Assembly (NCBI RefSeq): GCF_052119645.1
Contig: NZ_JBGQOM010000003.1
Span: 186,001 to 250,000 of the forward strand
Direction: 5' to 3'
Source of the DNA: Paraglaciecola sp030730205
Lineage (GTDB): Bacteria; Pseudomonadota; Gammaproteobacteria; Enterobacterales; Alteromonadaceae
Length of the DNA: 64,000 bases
Each line of letters begins with the position of its first letter. The stretch's first letter is position 1. Under the pieces are notes generated by a model that made no database searches, was not told where the DNA came from, and saw nothing but the letters and a program-made list of their open reading frames with translations. The position numbers and the translations under genes are program-made. Below, one piece after another: positions 8,113 to 16,478 of this stretch.

Positions 8113-9006
8113 ATGCGCAACAAAAATGTAGCAAAAATTCCACAACAGGCCTTTGACTGGTATGACGAATATGCCCATGGCGATATCGATCGCCGTACTT
8201 TTTTGAGCCGCTTAGCCTCTTTATCGGTGGTAGGTTTGACTTTAGGCACGTTAACGCAAGCGTTAACACCTAACTACGCATTGGCTGAGCAAGTGTCTTT
8301 TAATGACCCAGATATCACAGCGCAATATCATGAGTTTTTGTCACCTCATGGTCATGGGAAAGGTCGTGGCTATTTAGTGACGCCTAAACAACTAGACAAA
8401 AAGTTACCTGGCGTGTTGGTTGTGCATGAGAACCGCGGACTCAATCCCTATATTGAAGATGTCGCGAGGCGACTGGCTAAACAGGGATACATTGCATTTG
8501 CGCCAGACGCGTTATTTCCAGTGGGAGGTTATCCTGGCAACGACGACGAAGGCAGAGCCCTGCAACGTGAACTTGAGCGCAGTAAAATTGAACAAGACTT
8601 TATTGCTGGCGCTGGATTTTTGAAAAACCACGAGCTAGCCAATGGCAAATTAGGCGTAGTAGGATTTTGTTTTGGTGCTTACATCAGTAATTATTTGGCC
8701 GCGGCAGTGCCTGAACTCATTCATGCCGCCGTCCCTTTTTACGGTACACCGGCAAGCGACGACTTAGTTAAACACGTAAAGGCCCCTATCCTCTTACAAT
8801 TTGCCGAACAAGACAAACGGGTTAACGATACGTGGCCACAATACAAATCTGTACTAGAAGCCAACAAGGTTAAGTTTCAGGCTTTTACCTACCCCGGCAC
8901 TCAACATGGTTTTCACAATGATTCTACTAGTCGATATGATGCAGCGGCCGCAGAACTTGCGTGGGAGCGCACGCTACACTTTTTTGCCAGCCACTTAGTC
9001 GGGTAA
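8113..9006 (+). CDS. Tat-exported dienelactone hydrolase family protein
   Basis: An alpha/beta hydrolase of the dienelactone hydrolase family, 297 residues. The nucleophile is Cys in GFCFGAY, with Asp in FAEQDKRV and His in GTQHGFHN completing the triad. The N-terminus has a twin-arginine motif DRRTFLSRL (Arg27-Arg28) followed by a hydrophobic stretch and a cleavage-like ANYALA-type end, which suggests folded export to the periplasm through Tat; this layout is common in YghX-like members. GGAG precedes the ATG. The true substrate is unknown and the family includes many general esterases. It is convergent with the GGDEF-EAL gene, whose stop lies only seven bases away. Confidence 0.88.
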   Translation: MRNKNVAKIPQQAFDWYDEYAHGDIDRRTFLSRLASLSVVGLTLGTLTQALTPNYALAEQVSFNDPDITAQYHEFLSPHGHGKGRGYLVTPKQLDKKLPGVLVVHENRGLNPYIEDVARRLAKQGYIAFAPDALFPVGGYPGNDDEGRALQRELERSKIEQDFIAGAGFLKNHELANGKLGVVGFCFGAYISNYLAAAVPELIHAAVPFYGTPASDDLVKHVKAPILLQFAEQDKRVNDTWPQYKSVLEANKVKFQAFTYPGTQHGFHNDSTSRYDAAAAELAWERTLHFFASHLVG

Positions 9007-9013
9007 GAAAAAC

Positions 9014-10918
9014 TTAACGCAGAGTAAACTGTTCAATGTTAGCAGGGCGATAGAAATAGTAGCCCTGCATGTGTGTGCAACCTAGTGCTAATAACAAATC
9101 TTTTTGCTCTTCGCTTTCCACCCCTTCAACGGTGCAGCTAACATTGAAGCTTTCGCACAAGGCGAGTATGGTTTTAACAATGCCCTGACTGCGTTGATCA
9201 ACATGTAAGTTGTGTACAAAACTACGGTCGATTTTTAGGGTATCAAATGCTAATTTATGCAAATAACTTAAGCTTGAATAACCCGAGCCAAAGTCATCAA
9301 GGGCTATTTTGAAGCCCATTTGTTGTAATTCTCTGGTGATGTTGGAGCAATGTTCTAAGTCCGACATCATGGTGGTTTCGGTTATCTCAAACTGCACTCT
9401 GGAGCTGGCAACTCCATGCTTATCGAGAATATGTTTGAGTTGAACCAATGTTTTACGATTAATCACGTCGTGTACCGATAAGTTAAAGGATAGGTACAAG
9501 GGTTCCGGCCATAAACTCAGTTGTTGGATAGCTTGTTCAAATAAGCTGAGCGTGATTTCAGTGACGATACCGGTTTTTTCTGCAATGGCAATAAACTGGT
9601 CGGGTGGAATATGGCCCAACTCACTGTGGAACCAGCGAGCTAAAGCCTCTAAACCCACTATTTTTCCGGTATTGCCATCCACAATAGGTTGGTAGTGCAA
9701 GGTCATTTGCTGACTACTGACGCTTTGGGTTAAGGCTAATTCGACTTGTGATTTTTGCCTAATAAGTTGCTCGTGTTCTGTAGAAAAAATAATAGAGCAA
9801 CCTCGTGCCCTGCTTTTTGCTTCATACAAGGCAAAGTCTGCTCGATCCATTAATTCATCGGCGGTGTTACCTGCTTCTGGGTATATGGCAAAACCACATG
9901 AACCGGATATTTGAACAAGGCCGGTGCGCATAGTGAAAGGTTTCTGTAGTACTTCGGTTATCCCTTTACCTAAGAGTTGGATTTCTTTGTGATCCGTACT
10001 GTGGTCAATCACTAAGGCAAATTCGTCACCGCCGATTCTGGCTAACATAATGTCCTTTGGCAGCAATTTTTTGAGTCTAGCGCTGACTTCCGTCAACACT
10101 CGGTCACCTGCTGCATGGCCATGTATATCATTGACCGGCTTAAACCCGTCTAAATCAATTAACCCCACTATAAAACTATCTTGCTGATTTTCATCGGCTA
10201 ATTTTTTATTTAAAAAGTTGGCAAAACTGCGCCTATTTGCCAACTTAGTCAAACCGTCTTGGTTCGCTAATAATTCATTTTGCGCATTCAGTTTTCGGGT
10301 TTGCCTATTTTGGAGTTCTAAGGTTTGTTTGGCGTCAATAACACTAGAAAAGGCGCGGTAATAACTCAGGGTGATCATGACTAATACCGCTACGACCATG
10401 ATAAAATTACTAGCAATAGCAATAAACACCGGCTCGCCTGAAGACGTGAAAAATATCACAAAGGGAACGCCGACTGTCACTGAGGCTGACCACGCGGCAG
10501 CAGGCAAGTGAATCAAGCAAATAATAATTCCGATGACCGTGATGGATAGATAATAAGCCACATGGGACTGCAGCGCGAAATCCCCATATTGATATAAGGT
10601 ATAGGCCCACCACGAGAAGCCTATTCCCATAACATTAGCGAAAAACACCGTCATTCTTATTTGATGTATTGCCTGCTCTAAACTGAAAGTGAGATTTTTA
10701 AATCGATACCAGCGAATAGCCCGCGTAACACAGGTTACACACAAAAATGCCGAAACATAAATAGTCAAATAATCGGGTGCAATCGCATAATGGGTGTAAG
10801 CCAAACTAAGGGAGTTGACCAGTAATATGGCATACAACAAAGGGACTTTTGTAATGAGTTCATTAAATTGCGCAAAGACAACTTGCGGGCTTCTCGCCCC
10901 GCCATCCGCCAAGCGCAT
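9014..10918 (-). CDS. Membrane GGDEF-EAL protein (c-di-GMP turnover)
   Basis: A 634-residue inner-membrane protein with about six hydrophobic segments in residues 20-190, a short linker, a GGDEF domain and a C-terminal EAL domain. The cyclase motif is intact (IGGDEF, 296-300). One extra residue at the usual RxxD position means no inhibitory site is evident. The phosphodiesterase motifs are intact: EALARW (EAL at 424-426), NLSVHDV, ETTMMSD, DDFGSGYSSLSYL, KIDRSFV and EGVES. Both activities are possible, and many such proteins act mainly as phosphodiesterases. No known periplasmic sensor domain is recognised. It could tune c-di-GMP seen by MshE of the pilus locus in this window; that link is inference. 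Confidence 0.93.
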   Translation of the reverse strand: MRLADGGARSPQVVFAQFNELITKVPLLYAILLVNSLSLAYTHYAIAPDYLTIYVSAFLCVTCVTRAIRWYRFKNLTFSLEQAIHQIRMTVFFANVMGIGFSWWAYTLYQYGDFALQSHVAYYLSITVIGIIICLIHLPAAAWSASVTVGVPFVIFFTSSGEPVFIAIASNFIMVVAVLVMITLSYYRAFSSVIDAKQTLELQNRQTRKLNAQNELLANQDGLTKLANRRSFANFLNKKLADENQQDSFIVGLIDLDGFKPVNDIHGHAAGDRVLTEVSARLKKLLPKDIMLARIGGDEFALVIDHSTDHKEIQLLGKGITEVLQKPFTMRTGLVQISGSCGFAIYPEAGNTADELMDRADFALYEAKSRARGCSIIFSTEHEQLIRQKSQVELALTQSVSSQQMTLHYQPIVDGNTGKIVGLEALARWFHSELGHIPPDQFIAIAEKTGIVTEITLSLFEQAIQQLSLWPEPLYLSFNLSVHDVINRKTLVQLKHILDKHGVASSRVQFEITETTMMSDLEHCSNITRELQQMGFKIALDDFGSGYSSLSYLHKLAFDTLKIDRSFVHNLHVDQRSQGIVKTILALCESFNVSCTVEGVESEEQKDLLLALGCTHMQGYYFYRPANIEQFTLR

Positions 10919-11037
10919 CAGGTACTTTAAGATTTTAATAAAGACTCCAATTCCATTGTGTCGACGCCACTAAACCGTGCTACATATTAACAAAAGTACA
11001 ACAATTATCCGCCAGTTGTAAACGTTATACTCTCCTG

Positions 11038-11904
11038 CTAAGCGAGTTTTTTCCGGAACTTTTCTAATTCCGCAATGCGCTTTTCGTCACTAACTGGATA
11101 GTGCATATCCAAAGATTTAAATGCTTCAACGATTATTTTAGCTATGATGATACGAGCATTTTTTTTATCGTCTGCTGGGATAATATGCCAAGGCGCATTA
11201 TCGCTACTGGTAGCGCTCAAGCAGGCACCATAAGCTTCCATGTATTTAGGCCAAAATTGTCTTTCTTTGATATCAGCTTCACTAAACTTCCAATTTTTAT
11301 TTGGATTATCAATGCGTGCAAGAAAACGTTGACGTTGTTCTTCTTGGGATAAATGCAAAAAGAACTTCAAAATTGTAGTGCCATTTCTATTTAAGTGCTG
11401 CTCGGACTGCACGATAGATTGATAACGCTCTTGCCAAATATGGTTAGTGTCCAATTTTTGGTCGGGAATACGCTGACTTTCAAGAATTTCAGGATGCACT
11501 CTTACAATTAATACCTCTTCATAATAAGAGCGATTAAAAATGCCGATGCGACCGCGCTCTGGCAGTGCCTGATTAGTACGCCACATAAAATCATGATCAA
11601 GCTCGGTGGCGGTTGGATGTTTAAAACTGGTGACCTGACAGCCCTGAGGGTTAATCCCCGACATCACATGACGAATTGCTCCATCCTTACCGGCGGCGTC
11701 CATAGCCTGAAAAATCAATAACACCGAGTGCTCATTGGTGGCATACAACAGACGCTGTAACTTACTTAATTTCTTAATCTGTTTTTTCAGTTTTTTATGA
11801 TAATGTTTTTTAGAGTCATATAAGGCTTCGGTTAAGGTTGGCCATTGGCTGAGATCGCACTCATGCCCCTCTTTTACCCTAAAGTCGCTGATATCAAATT
11901 TCAT
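11038..11904 (-). CDS. Polyphosphate kinase 2 family protein (PPK2)
   Basis: Transfers phosphate between polyphosphate and nucleotides. A single-domain PPK2 of 288 residues, with Walker A AMDAAGKDG (67-75), Walker B region RIGIFNRSYYEEVL, and the lid region with LVRVHPEIL. The sequence IRHVMSGINPQGCQV resembles the class III branch, whose members can phosphorylate AMP and ADP, but class cannot be fixed by eye. Basic helices KKLKKQIKKLSKLQ near the N-terminus fit binding of the polyanion. It stands alone between a GGDEF-EAL gene and a PepSY gene, all on the minus strand. Confidence 0.93.
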   Translation of the reverse strand: MKFDISDFRVKEGHECDLSQWPTLTEALYDSKKHYHKKLKKQIKKLSKLQRLLYATNEHSVLLIFQAMDAAGKDGAIRHVMSGINPQGCQVTSFKHPTATELDHDFMWRTNQALPERGRIGIFNRSYYEEVLIVRVHPEILESQRIPDQKLDTNHIWQERYQSIVQSEQHLNRNGTTILKFFLHLSQEEQRQRFLARIDNPNKNWKFSEADIKERQFWPKYMEAYGACLSATSSDNAPWHIIPADDKKNARIIIAKIIVEAFKSLDMHYPVSDEKRIAELEKFRKKLA

Positions 11905-11994
11905 TATTCATCCTGCGTGAGAGTCAAAAAGTAGTGCTACCAGTGAATACCTATCAAGCGAGATTTACAAGTCATGGTTTACCCTCAGACGGCC

Positions 11995-12702
11995 TTATTT
12001 AACACGACGTTTAAGACGAAATGAATGAAACAACAACACAATGCCAGTGATAGTAAAGAGTAGGGCACTGGCCGAAAAACCAATGAGCAGTGGATTATTG
12101 ATATTCTCTCTTTCATCATAATCCATAATATGCAGCATCCAGAAGAAATCAAAAATGCGCCAAATGTCACTGCGCACTTTTACCACTTGCGCTGTGCTAG
12201 GTGATACATACAGGGTTGTTGTCCACGCATCAGTAAACTCGACCGACCAAATAGGCTCATTAGCTTTACCCACCTCTTGAGGTGACTGCTCAAGTAAAGT
12301 AACCATTTTTATTACACCAGAGCCCAAATAATGTTGTTGCGCAATGTGTCCAATGGTGTCGTTGTCAAAATGTGTTAGGTATTCACCGGTTTGCGCATCG
12401 TAGGCTCGCTGCCCTTTTGACGTATCAAACAAATATACCGGACGCGCTAAGATTGACCTGTAGTGAATAGCATGGATCAACGCTGGCGTGTCTTTAACAA
12501 GCGCGTCAAGGGAGTAGGTGTACTCATGCAATTTAAAGGGATTCGCTAAGTGCAGCGTGGCTAAATGTTTGCCATGCACTTTCTCTAACGGAATCGCGCT
12601 CATGACCAGACCACCCAGTATCCAAAACAGTAATTGAATGGCTAACAATAAACCCGCCCATTTATGGATAAAACGGGCAACTCTTAGTACTTTTCTATTC
12701 AT
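11995..12702 (-). CDS. PepSY-domain membrane protein
   Basis: About 235 residues. The start has RFIHKWAGLLLAIQLLFWILGG, typical of PepSY-associated membrane proteins (one TM helix with conserved HKW), followed by a periplasmic region with a PepSY-like repeat (AYDAQTGEYLTHFDNDTIGH) and TTLYVSPSTAQVVKVRSD, then FDFFWMLHIMDY and a second TM segment. Function is unknown; relatives occur near iron-uptake and reductase genes. A TTG at 12717 would add five residues; I chose the ATG at 12702. No Shine-Dalgarno site is clear for either. It is not closely linked to fadA, which is downstream of a terminator. Confidence 0.82.
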   Translation of the reverse strand: MNRKVLRVARFIHKWAGLLLAIQLLFWILGGLVMSAIPLEKVHGKHLATLHLANPFKLHEYTYSLDALVKDTPALIHAIHYRSILARPVYLFDTSKGQRAYDAQTGEYLTHFDNDTIGHIAQQHYLGSGVIKMVTLLEQSPQEVGKANEPIWSVEFTDAWTTTLYVSPSTAQVVKVRSDIWRIFDFFWMLHIMDYDERENINNPLLIGFSASALLFTITGIVLLFHSFRLKRRVK

Positions 12703-12840
12703 GAAATAACAGCGCAATATCCTTAATGACGCTACTTTACTGTAAATAGTGAACGATGTGCACTGGCATTACAATGCGCCTTACTAGCAAGGTATATTGT
12801 GACTGAAAACCTGATTAAACTATCCGATGGTATCGGGCAC

Positions 12841-12867
12841 AAAAAAGGCGCCGTAGGCGCCTTTTTT
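12841..12867 (-). terminator. Intrinsic terminator of fadBA
   Basis: A 12-base perfect stem AAAAAAGGCGCC / GGCGCCTTTTTT with a 3-base loop, 16 bases after the fadA stop codon on the minus strand. The structure is symmetrical, so it could also stop plus-strand transcription. Confidence 0.93.
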
Positions 12868-12882
12868 ATCATGTTATAAGGT

Positions 12883-14046
12883 TTATACCCGTTCAAACAC
12901 CGTGGCAATACCTTGGCCTAAGCCGATACACATGGTGGCCAAACCAATCGTTTTATCTTGCGCTTCCATCAAGTTAATCAAGGTGGTGGATATACGCGAG
13001 CCAGAACAACCCAATGGGTGACCAAGTGCGATAGCTCCACCGTTAAGATTGACTTTATCTTCATAGGTATCAATCCAACCAAGCTGTTTAATACACGACA
13101 AGGCTTGCGCGGCAAAGGCTTCATTAAATTCAGCAAGTTCAATATCAGCCATACTCAAACCCGCACGTTGCAGGGCTTTTTTGGTGGCTGGTACAGGTCC
13201 GTAACCCATGATCGCCGCATCACACCCTGCGACCGCCATTGAGCGAATTTTTGCACGCGGTTTTAAACCCAAGGCTTTAGCGCGCTCAGCAGACATTAAC
13301 AACATGGCTGATGCGCCATCTGATAGTGCGGAAGACGTTCCTGCGGTGACGGTGCCATTAACTGGATCAAATACCGGACGTAAGGTCGCCATAGTTTCAA
13401 CGGTTGATTCAGGACGAATCACTTCATCAATATCAATGAGCTTTAAAACGCCATCAGCATCATGGCCTAGGGTAGGCACGATCTCATTAGCCCAACGACC
13501 TTCAACAGTAGCAGCATGGGCTTTTTGATGTGAACGCGCTCCAAAGGCATCTTGCATCTCACGAGTAATACCGTTTTGACGACCTAATAACTCAGCAGTC
13601 ATACCCATGCTGCCAGAGGCGCGTGCCGCGTGCAGAGCAATACCTGGGTGAAAGTCTAAGTTAAAGTCCATGGGTACGTGGCCCATGTGTTCAACCCCAC
13701 CAATCATATACACGTCACCACGGCCACTCATGATGCCACTAGCTGCATCATGTAAGGCTTGCATGGATGAACCGCATAAACGGTTTACTGTGACGGCGGC
13801 GACAGTGCGGGGAATGTCCGTTAACAACTGTGCATTACGAGCAATGTTAAAGCCTTGCTCTTTAGTTTGTTGTACACAGCCCCAAATAATGTCTTCAATT
13901 TCGCTTGGATCAAGTCCAGGGTTACGTGCGACTAACTGACTCATCAAATGAGCTGACAGTGTTTCAGCTCTAACGTTACGGAAAATCCCACCCTTAGAAC
14001 GACCCATTGGGGTACGAATACAATCGACTATTACTACTTCTTTCAT
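12883..14046 (-). CDS. fadA: 3-ketoacyl-CoA thiolase FadA
   Basis: The thiolase of aerobic fatty acid beta-oxidation: it cleaves 3-ketoacyl-CoA with CoA to acetyl-CoA and a shortened acyl-CoA. At 387 residues it has the length of E. coli FadA, and the catalytic residues fall at the same numbers: Cys91 in NRLCGSS, His in LGHPLGCSGSR and Cys373 in MCIGLGQG. The N-terminus VVIVDCIRTPMGRSKGG is typical. It is the second gene of the fadBA operon, 21 bases after fadB, with GAGGATC before its ATG, and forms the beta subunit of the FadB2-FadA2 complex. A strong terminator follows. Confidence 0.97.
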   Translation of the reverse strand: MKEVVIVDCIRTPMGRSKGGIFRNVRAETLSAHLMSQLVARNPGLDPSEIEDIIWGCVQQTKEQGFNIARNAQLLTDIPRTVAAVTVNRLCGSSMQALHDAASGIMSGRGDVYMIGGVEHMGHVPMDFNLDFHPGIALHAARASGSMGMTAELLGRQNGITREMQDAFGARSHQKAHAATVEGRWANEIVPTLGHDADGVLKLIDIDEVIRPESTVETMATLRPVFDPVNGTVTAGTSSALSDGASAMLLMSAERAKALGLKPRAKIRSMAVAGCDAAIMGYGPVPATKKALQRAGLSMADIELAEFNEAFAAQALSCIKQLGWIDTYEDKVNLNGGAIALGHPLGCSGSRISTTLINLMEAQDKTIGLATMCIGLGQGIATVFERV

Positions 14047-14067
14047 GTTCTGATCCTCAGGTTGGGA

Positions 14068-16236
14068 TTATGCTGATTTAACATCGGCGGAAAAATACGA
14101 TTTACCGGCATCGGCCATAGCACGAACACCATCAGTAATCTGATAAATAGGGCCTAAATGCGCATACTTATCGGCCATAACGACAAATTTATCTAAGCCT
14201 AATGTTTCAATGTAACGGAAAATACCACCTCTAAAAGGAGGGAAGCCCAGACCATACAACAAGGCCATATCCGCTTCTGCTGCACTAGCAACAATACCTT
14301 CTTCTAGACAACGGATCGCTTCATTAGCCATGGGTACCATCACGCGAGCAATAATTTCGTCAGCGTCAAACTCACGTTTATCCGCACAGTGGCCTGCAAA
14401 CAATTCGTAGGCTTCTTGTGCTGCGGCCTTAGCGGGACGACCTCGTTTGTCTACGCTGAAATTATAGAAACCTTTACCATTTTTTTGACCCAAACGCTGC
14501 GCCTTGTATAACAAAGTAACCGGGTCGTTTTCAATTTTTTGCATGCGCTGTGGAATACCATCTGCCATCACACTAGAAGCGTGATCAGCCGTGTCCATAC
14601 CCACAACATCAAGCAAATAAGCAGGCCCCATCGGCCAACCAAAGACTTTTTCCATGACTTTATCAACAGCAGTAAAATCAGCACCGTCCATGACTAACTT
14701 GCTAAAACCGGCAAAATAAGGGAACAAAACGCGATTCACCAAAAAGCCTGGGCAATCATTCACAACAATAGGGGTTTTACCCATGGCTAGTGTGGCAGCA
14801 ACAACGGTTGATATGGTGTCTTGTGAAGTATTTTCGCCACGAATAATTTCTACTAATGGCATTTTGTGTACAGGGTTGAAAAAGTGCATACCGCAAAAAC
14901 GTTCTGGCTTTTTCAAACTCTTAGCTAACTGATTGATTGAAATCGTGGAGGTGTTTGAGCAGATGACGGTATCGTCGCTGACATGTTGTTCAGTCTCGGC
15001 TAAAACAATACCTTTGACCTTCGGGTTTTCAACCACGGCTTCGATGACGAGATCAACATCTTTTATCGCACTGTATTCTAGCGTAGGCACGATATTGTTT
15101 AGAGTCGACGCCATGGTTTTAGCATCAACCTTGCCGCGTTCCATGCCTTTACCGAGGATTTTGGCCGCTTCTTTCAACCCTAAGTCTAAAGCAGCTTGAT
15201 TAATATCTTTCATGATAACTGGCGTGCCTTTGACCGCCGACTGATAAGCAATCCCACCACCCATGATGCCTGCACCCAATACCGCCGTTTGCTTGATGGC
15301 TTTGGTGGCGGCTTTAGCTTGTTTTTTACCTTTAGACTTGACTAATTGGTCAGCTAAAAAAATCCCCACTTGGGCCTTAGCTGCATCGCTCTTAGCCAAC
15401 GTAGTAAAACCTTGGTTTTCTAGTTTCAGGGCACCATCGCGATCTAAACCTGCTGCTTTTGCAACGGTATCTACCATCATATGAGGCGCAGGGTAGTGCT
15501 TACCTGCTTGCGCAAACACCATGGCTTTTGCTGTTGAGAAGCTCATCATGCTTTCATTTTTGTTTAACTTAAGCGGGGCTTGTTTCTGCGCGCGGCGCGC
15601 TTGCCAATCAAACTTACCCGCAATCGCATCTTTGAGCATACTGAGTGCGGCATCTAACAGTTTATCTGGGGCAACAACCGCATCTACTGCGCCTTCAGCC
15701 AATGCTTTAGCTGCTTTACGATCACGGCCAGTGGTCATCCACTCTAGTGCATTATCGGCACCAATTAAACGCGGTAAACGCACGGTTCCGCCGAACCCTG
15801 GCATCAAACCTAATTTTACTTCGGGTAAACCGATACTTGCTGTGGTATCCGCCACACGTAAGTCACAGGCTAAGGTCATTTCACAACCGCCACCTAGAGC
15901 AAAACCATTAACCGCGGCAATAGTTGGGAAAGGTAAATCTTCAAAATGATCGAAAACCTGCGACGTGTGGGCAACCCAAGTGAGTATTTCTGACTCAGGC
16001 ATATCAAATAAACCAGTGAATTCGGTAATATCAGCACCAACAATAAAGGTTGATTTTGCTGAACGCACTATGACCCCTTTTACGTCTGCTTTAGCTTTTA
16101 ATGCTTCAGTAGCTTCGGCCAATTCAGTCACTGTCTGTCGATCGAATTTATTTACTGAGCCTTGAGCATCAAATACAACTTCTGCAATACCATCTTGCAA
16201 CAAGTTAACCTTAAGGCTTGAACCTGCATATATCAT
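14068..16236 (-). CDS. fadB: Fatty acid oxidation complex alpha subunit FadB
   Basis: Multifunctional beta-oxidation enzyme of 722 residues. The N-terminal crotonase domain has GGGCEMTLACDLR with Glu119 and GLPEVKLGLMPGFGG with Glu139, the two hydratase/isomerase glutamates. The 3-hydroxyacyl-CoA dehydrogenase part starts with the NAD site AVLGAGIMGGGIAYQ and has the catalytic His in GMHFFNPVHKMPLVE. Two C-terminal dehydrogenase domains follow. AGGAGA lies seven bases before the ATG. It leads the fadBA operon. A FadR-like operator is found 162 bases upstream, between this gene and the divergent slt. Confidence 0.97.
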   Translation of the reverse strand: MIYAGSSLKVNLLQDGIAEVVFDAQGSVNKFDRQTVTELAEATEALKAKADVKGVIVRSAKSTFIVGADITEFTGLFDMPESEILTWVAHTSQVFDHFEDLPFPTIAAVNGFALGGGCEMTLACDLRVADTTASIGLPEVKLGLMPGFGGTVRLPRLIGADNALEWMTTGRDRKAAKALAEGAVDAVVAPDKLLDAALSMLKDAIAGKFDWQARRAQKQAPLKLNKNESMMSFSTAKAMVFAQAGKHYPAPHMMVDTVAKAAGLDRDGALKLENQGFTTLAKSDAAKAQVGIFLADQLVKSKGKKQAKAATKAIKQTAVLGAGIMGGGIAYQSAVKGTPVIMKDINQAALDLGLKEAAKILGKGMERGKVDAKTMASTLNNIVPTLEYSAIKDVDLVIEAVVENPKVKGIVLAETEQHVSDDTVICSNTSTISINQLAKSLKKPERFCGMHFFNPVHKMPLVEIIRGENTSQDTISTVVAATLAMGKTPIVVNDCPGFLVNRVLFPYFAGFSKLVMDGADFTAVDKVMEKVFGWPMGPAYLLDVVGMDTADHASSVMADGIPQRMQKIENDPVTLLYKAQRLGQKNGKGFYNFSVDKRGRPAKAAAQEAYELFAGHCADKREFDADEIIARVMVPMANEAIRCLEEGIVASAAEADMALLYGLGFPPFRGGIFRYIETLGLDKFVVMADKYAHLGPIYQITDGVRAMADAGKSYFSADVKSA

Positions 16237-16397
16237 TATTATCTCCTGTGGCTTAAGCCAGAGCGATGAAAAGAAAAGTGAATACCACTTCTCGGTGTAG
16301 GGTGAGGCTGATTCTTATTAAAGATTGTACAAAGATCAACCTAACTTTTAACAAATAAGCTGCAACATACTAACATGTGGGTAGTTAACTTCTTTTC

Positions 16398-16414
16398 AAC
16401 TGGTCATTCCAGTT
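16398..16414. promoter_or_regulatory. FadR-like operator between fadB and slt
   Basis: AACTGGTCATTCCAGTT is a perfect inverted repeat (AACTGG, five bases, CCAGTT). It has the layout of the known enterobacterial FadR sites, whose core is CTGGT-N-ACCAG over 17 bases. FadR is the acyl-CoA-responsive GntR regulator that represses fad genes and can activate other genes. Position next to fadBA supports the call; the regulator gene is not in the window. Confidence 0.7.
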
Positions 16415-16418
16415 AAAT

Positions 16419-16446
16419 CTGACATTTTTTACAATTTATCTAAAAT
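16419..16446 (+). promoter_or_regulatory. Candidate sigma-70 promoter of slt
   Basis: CTGACA as -35 and TAAAAT as -10 with a 16-base spacer, ending 32 bases before the first possible slt ATG. The FadR-like site ends only four bases before the -35 element. Confidence 0.5.
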
Positions 16447-16478
16447 AGCTAGGCAGTAGCGGGTATTAATTTGCTAAG

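Noticed and set aside
15521..15949. Plus-strand 142-residue frame opposite fadB
   Set aside because: It is an antisense shadow of the crotonase domain of fadB, with no start signal of its own.
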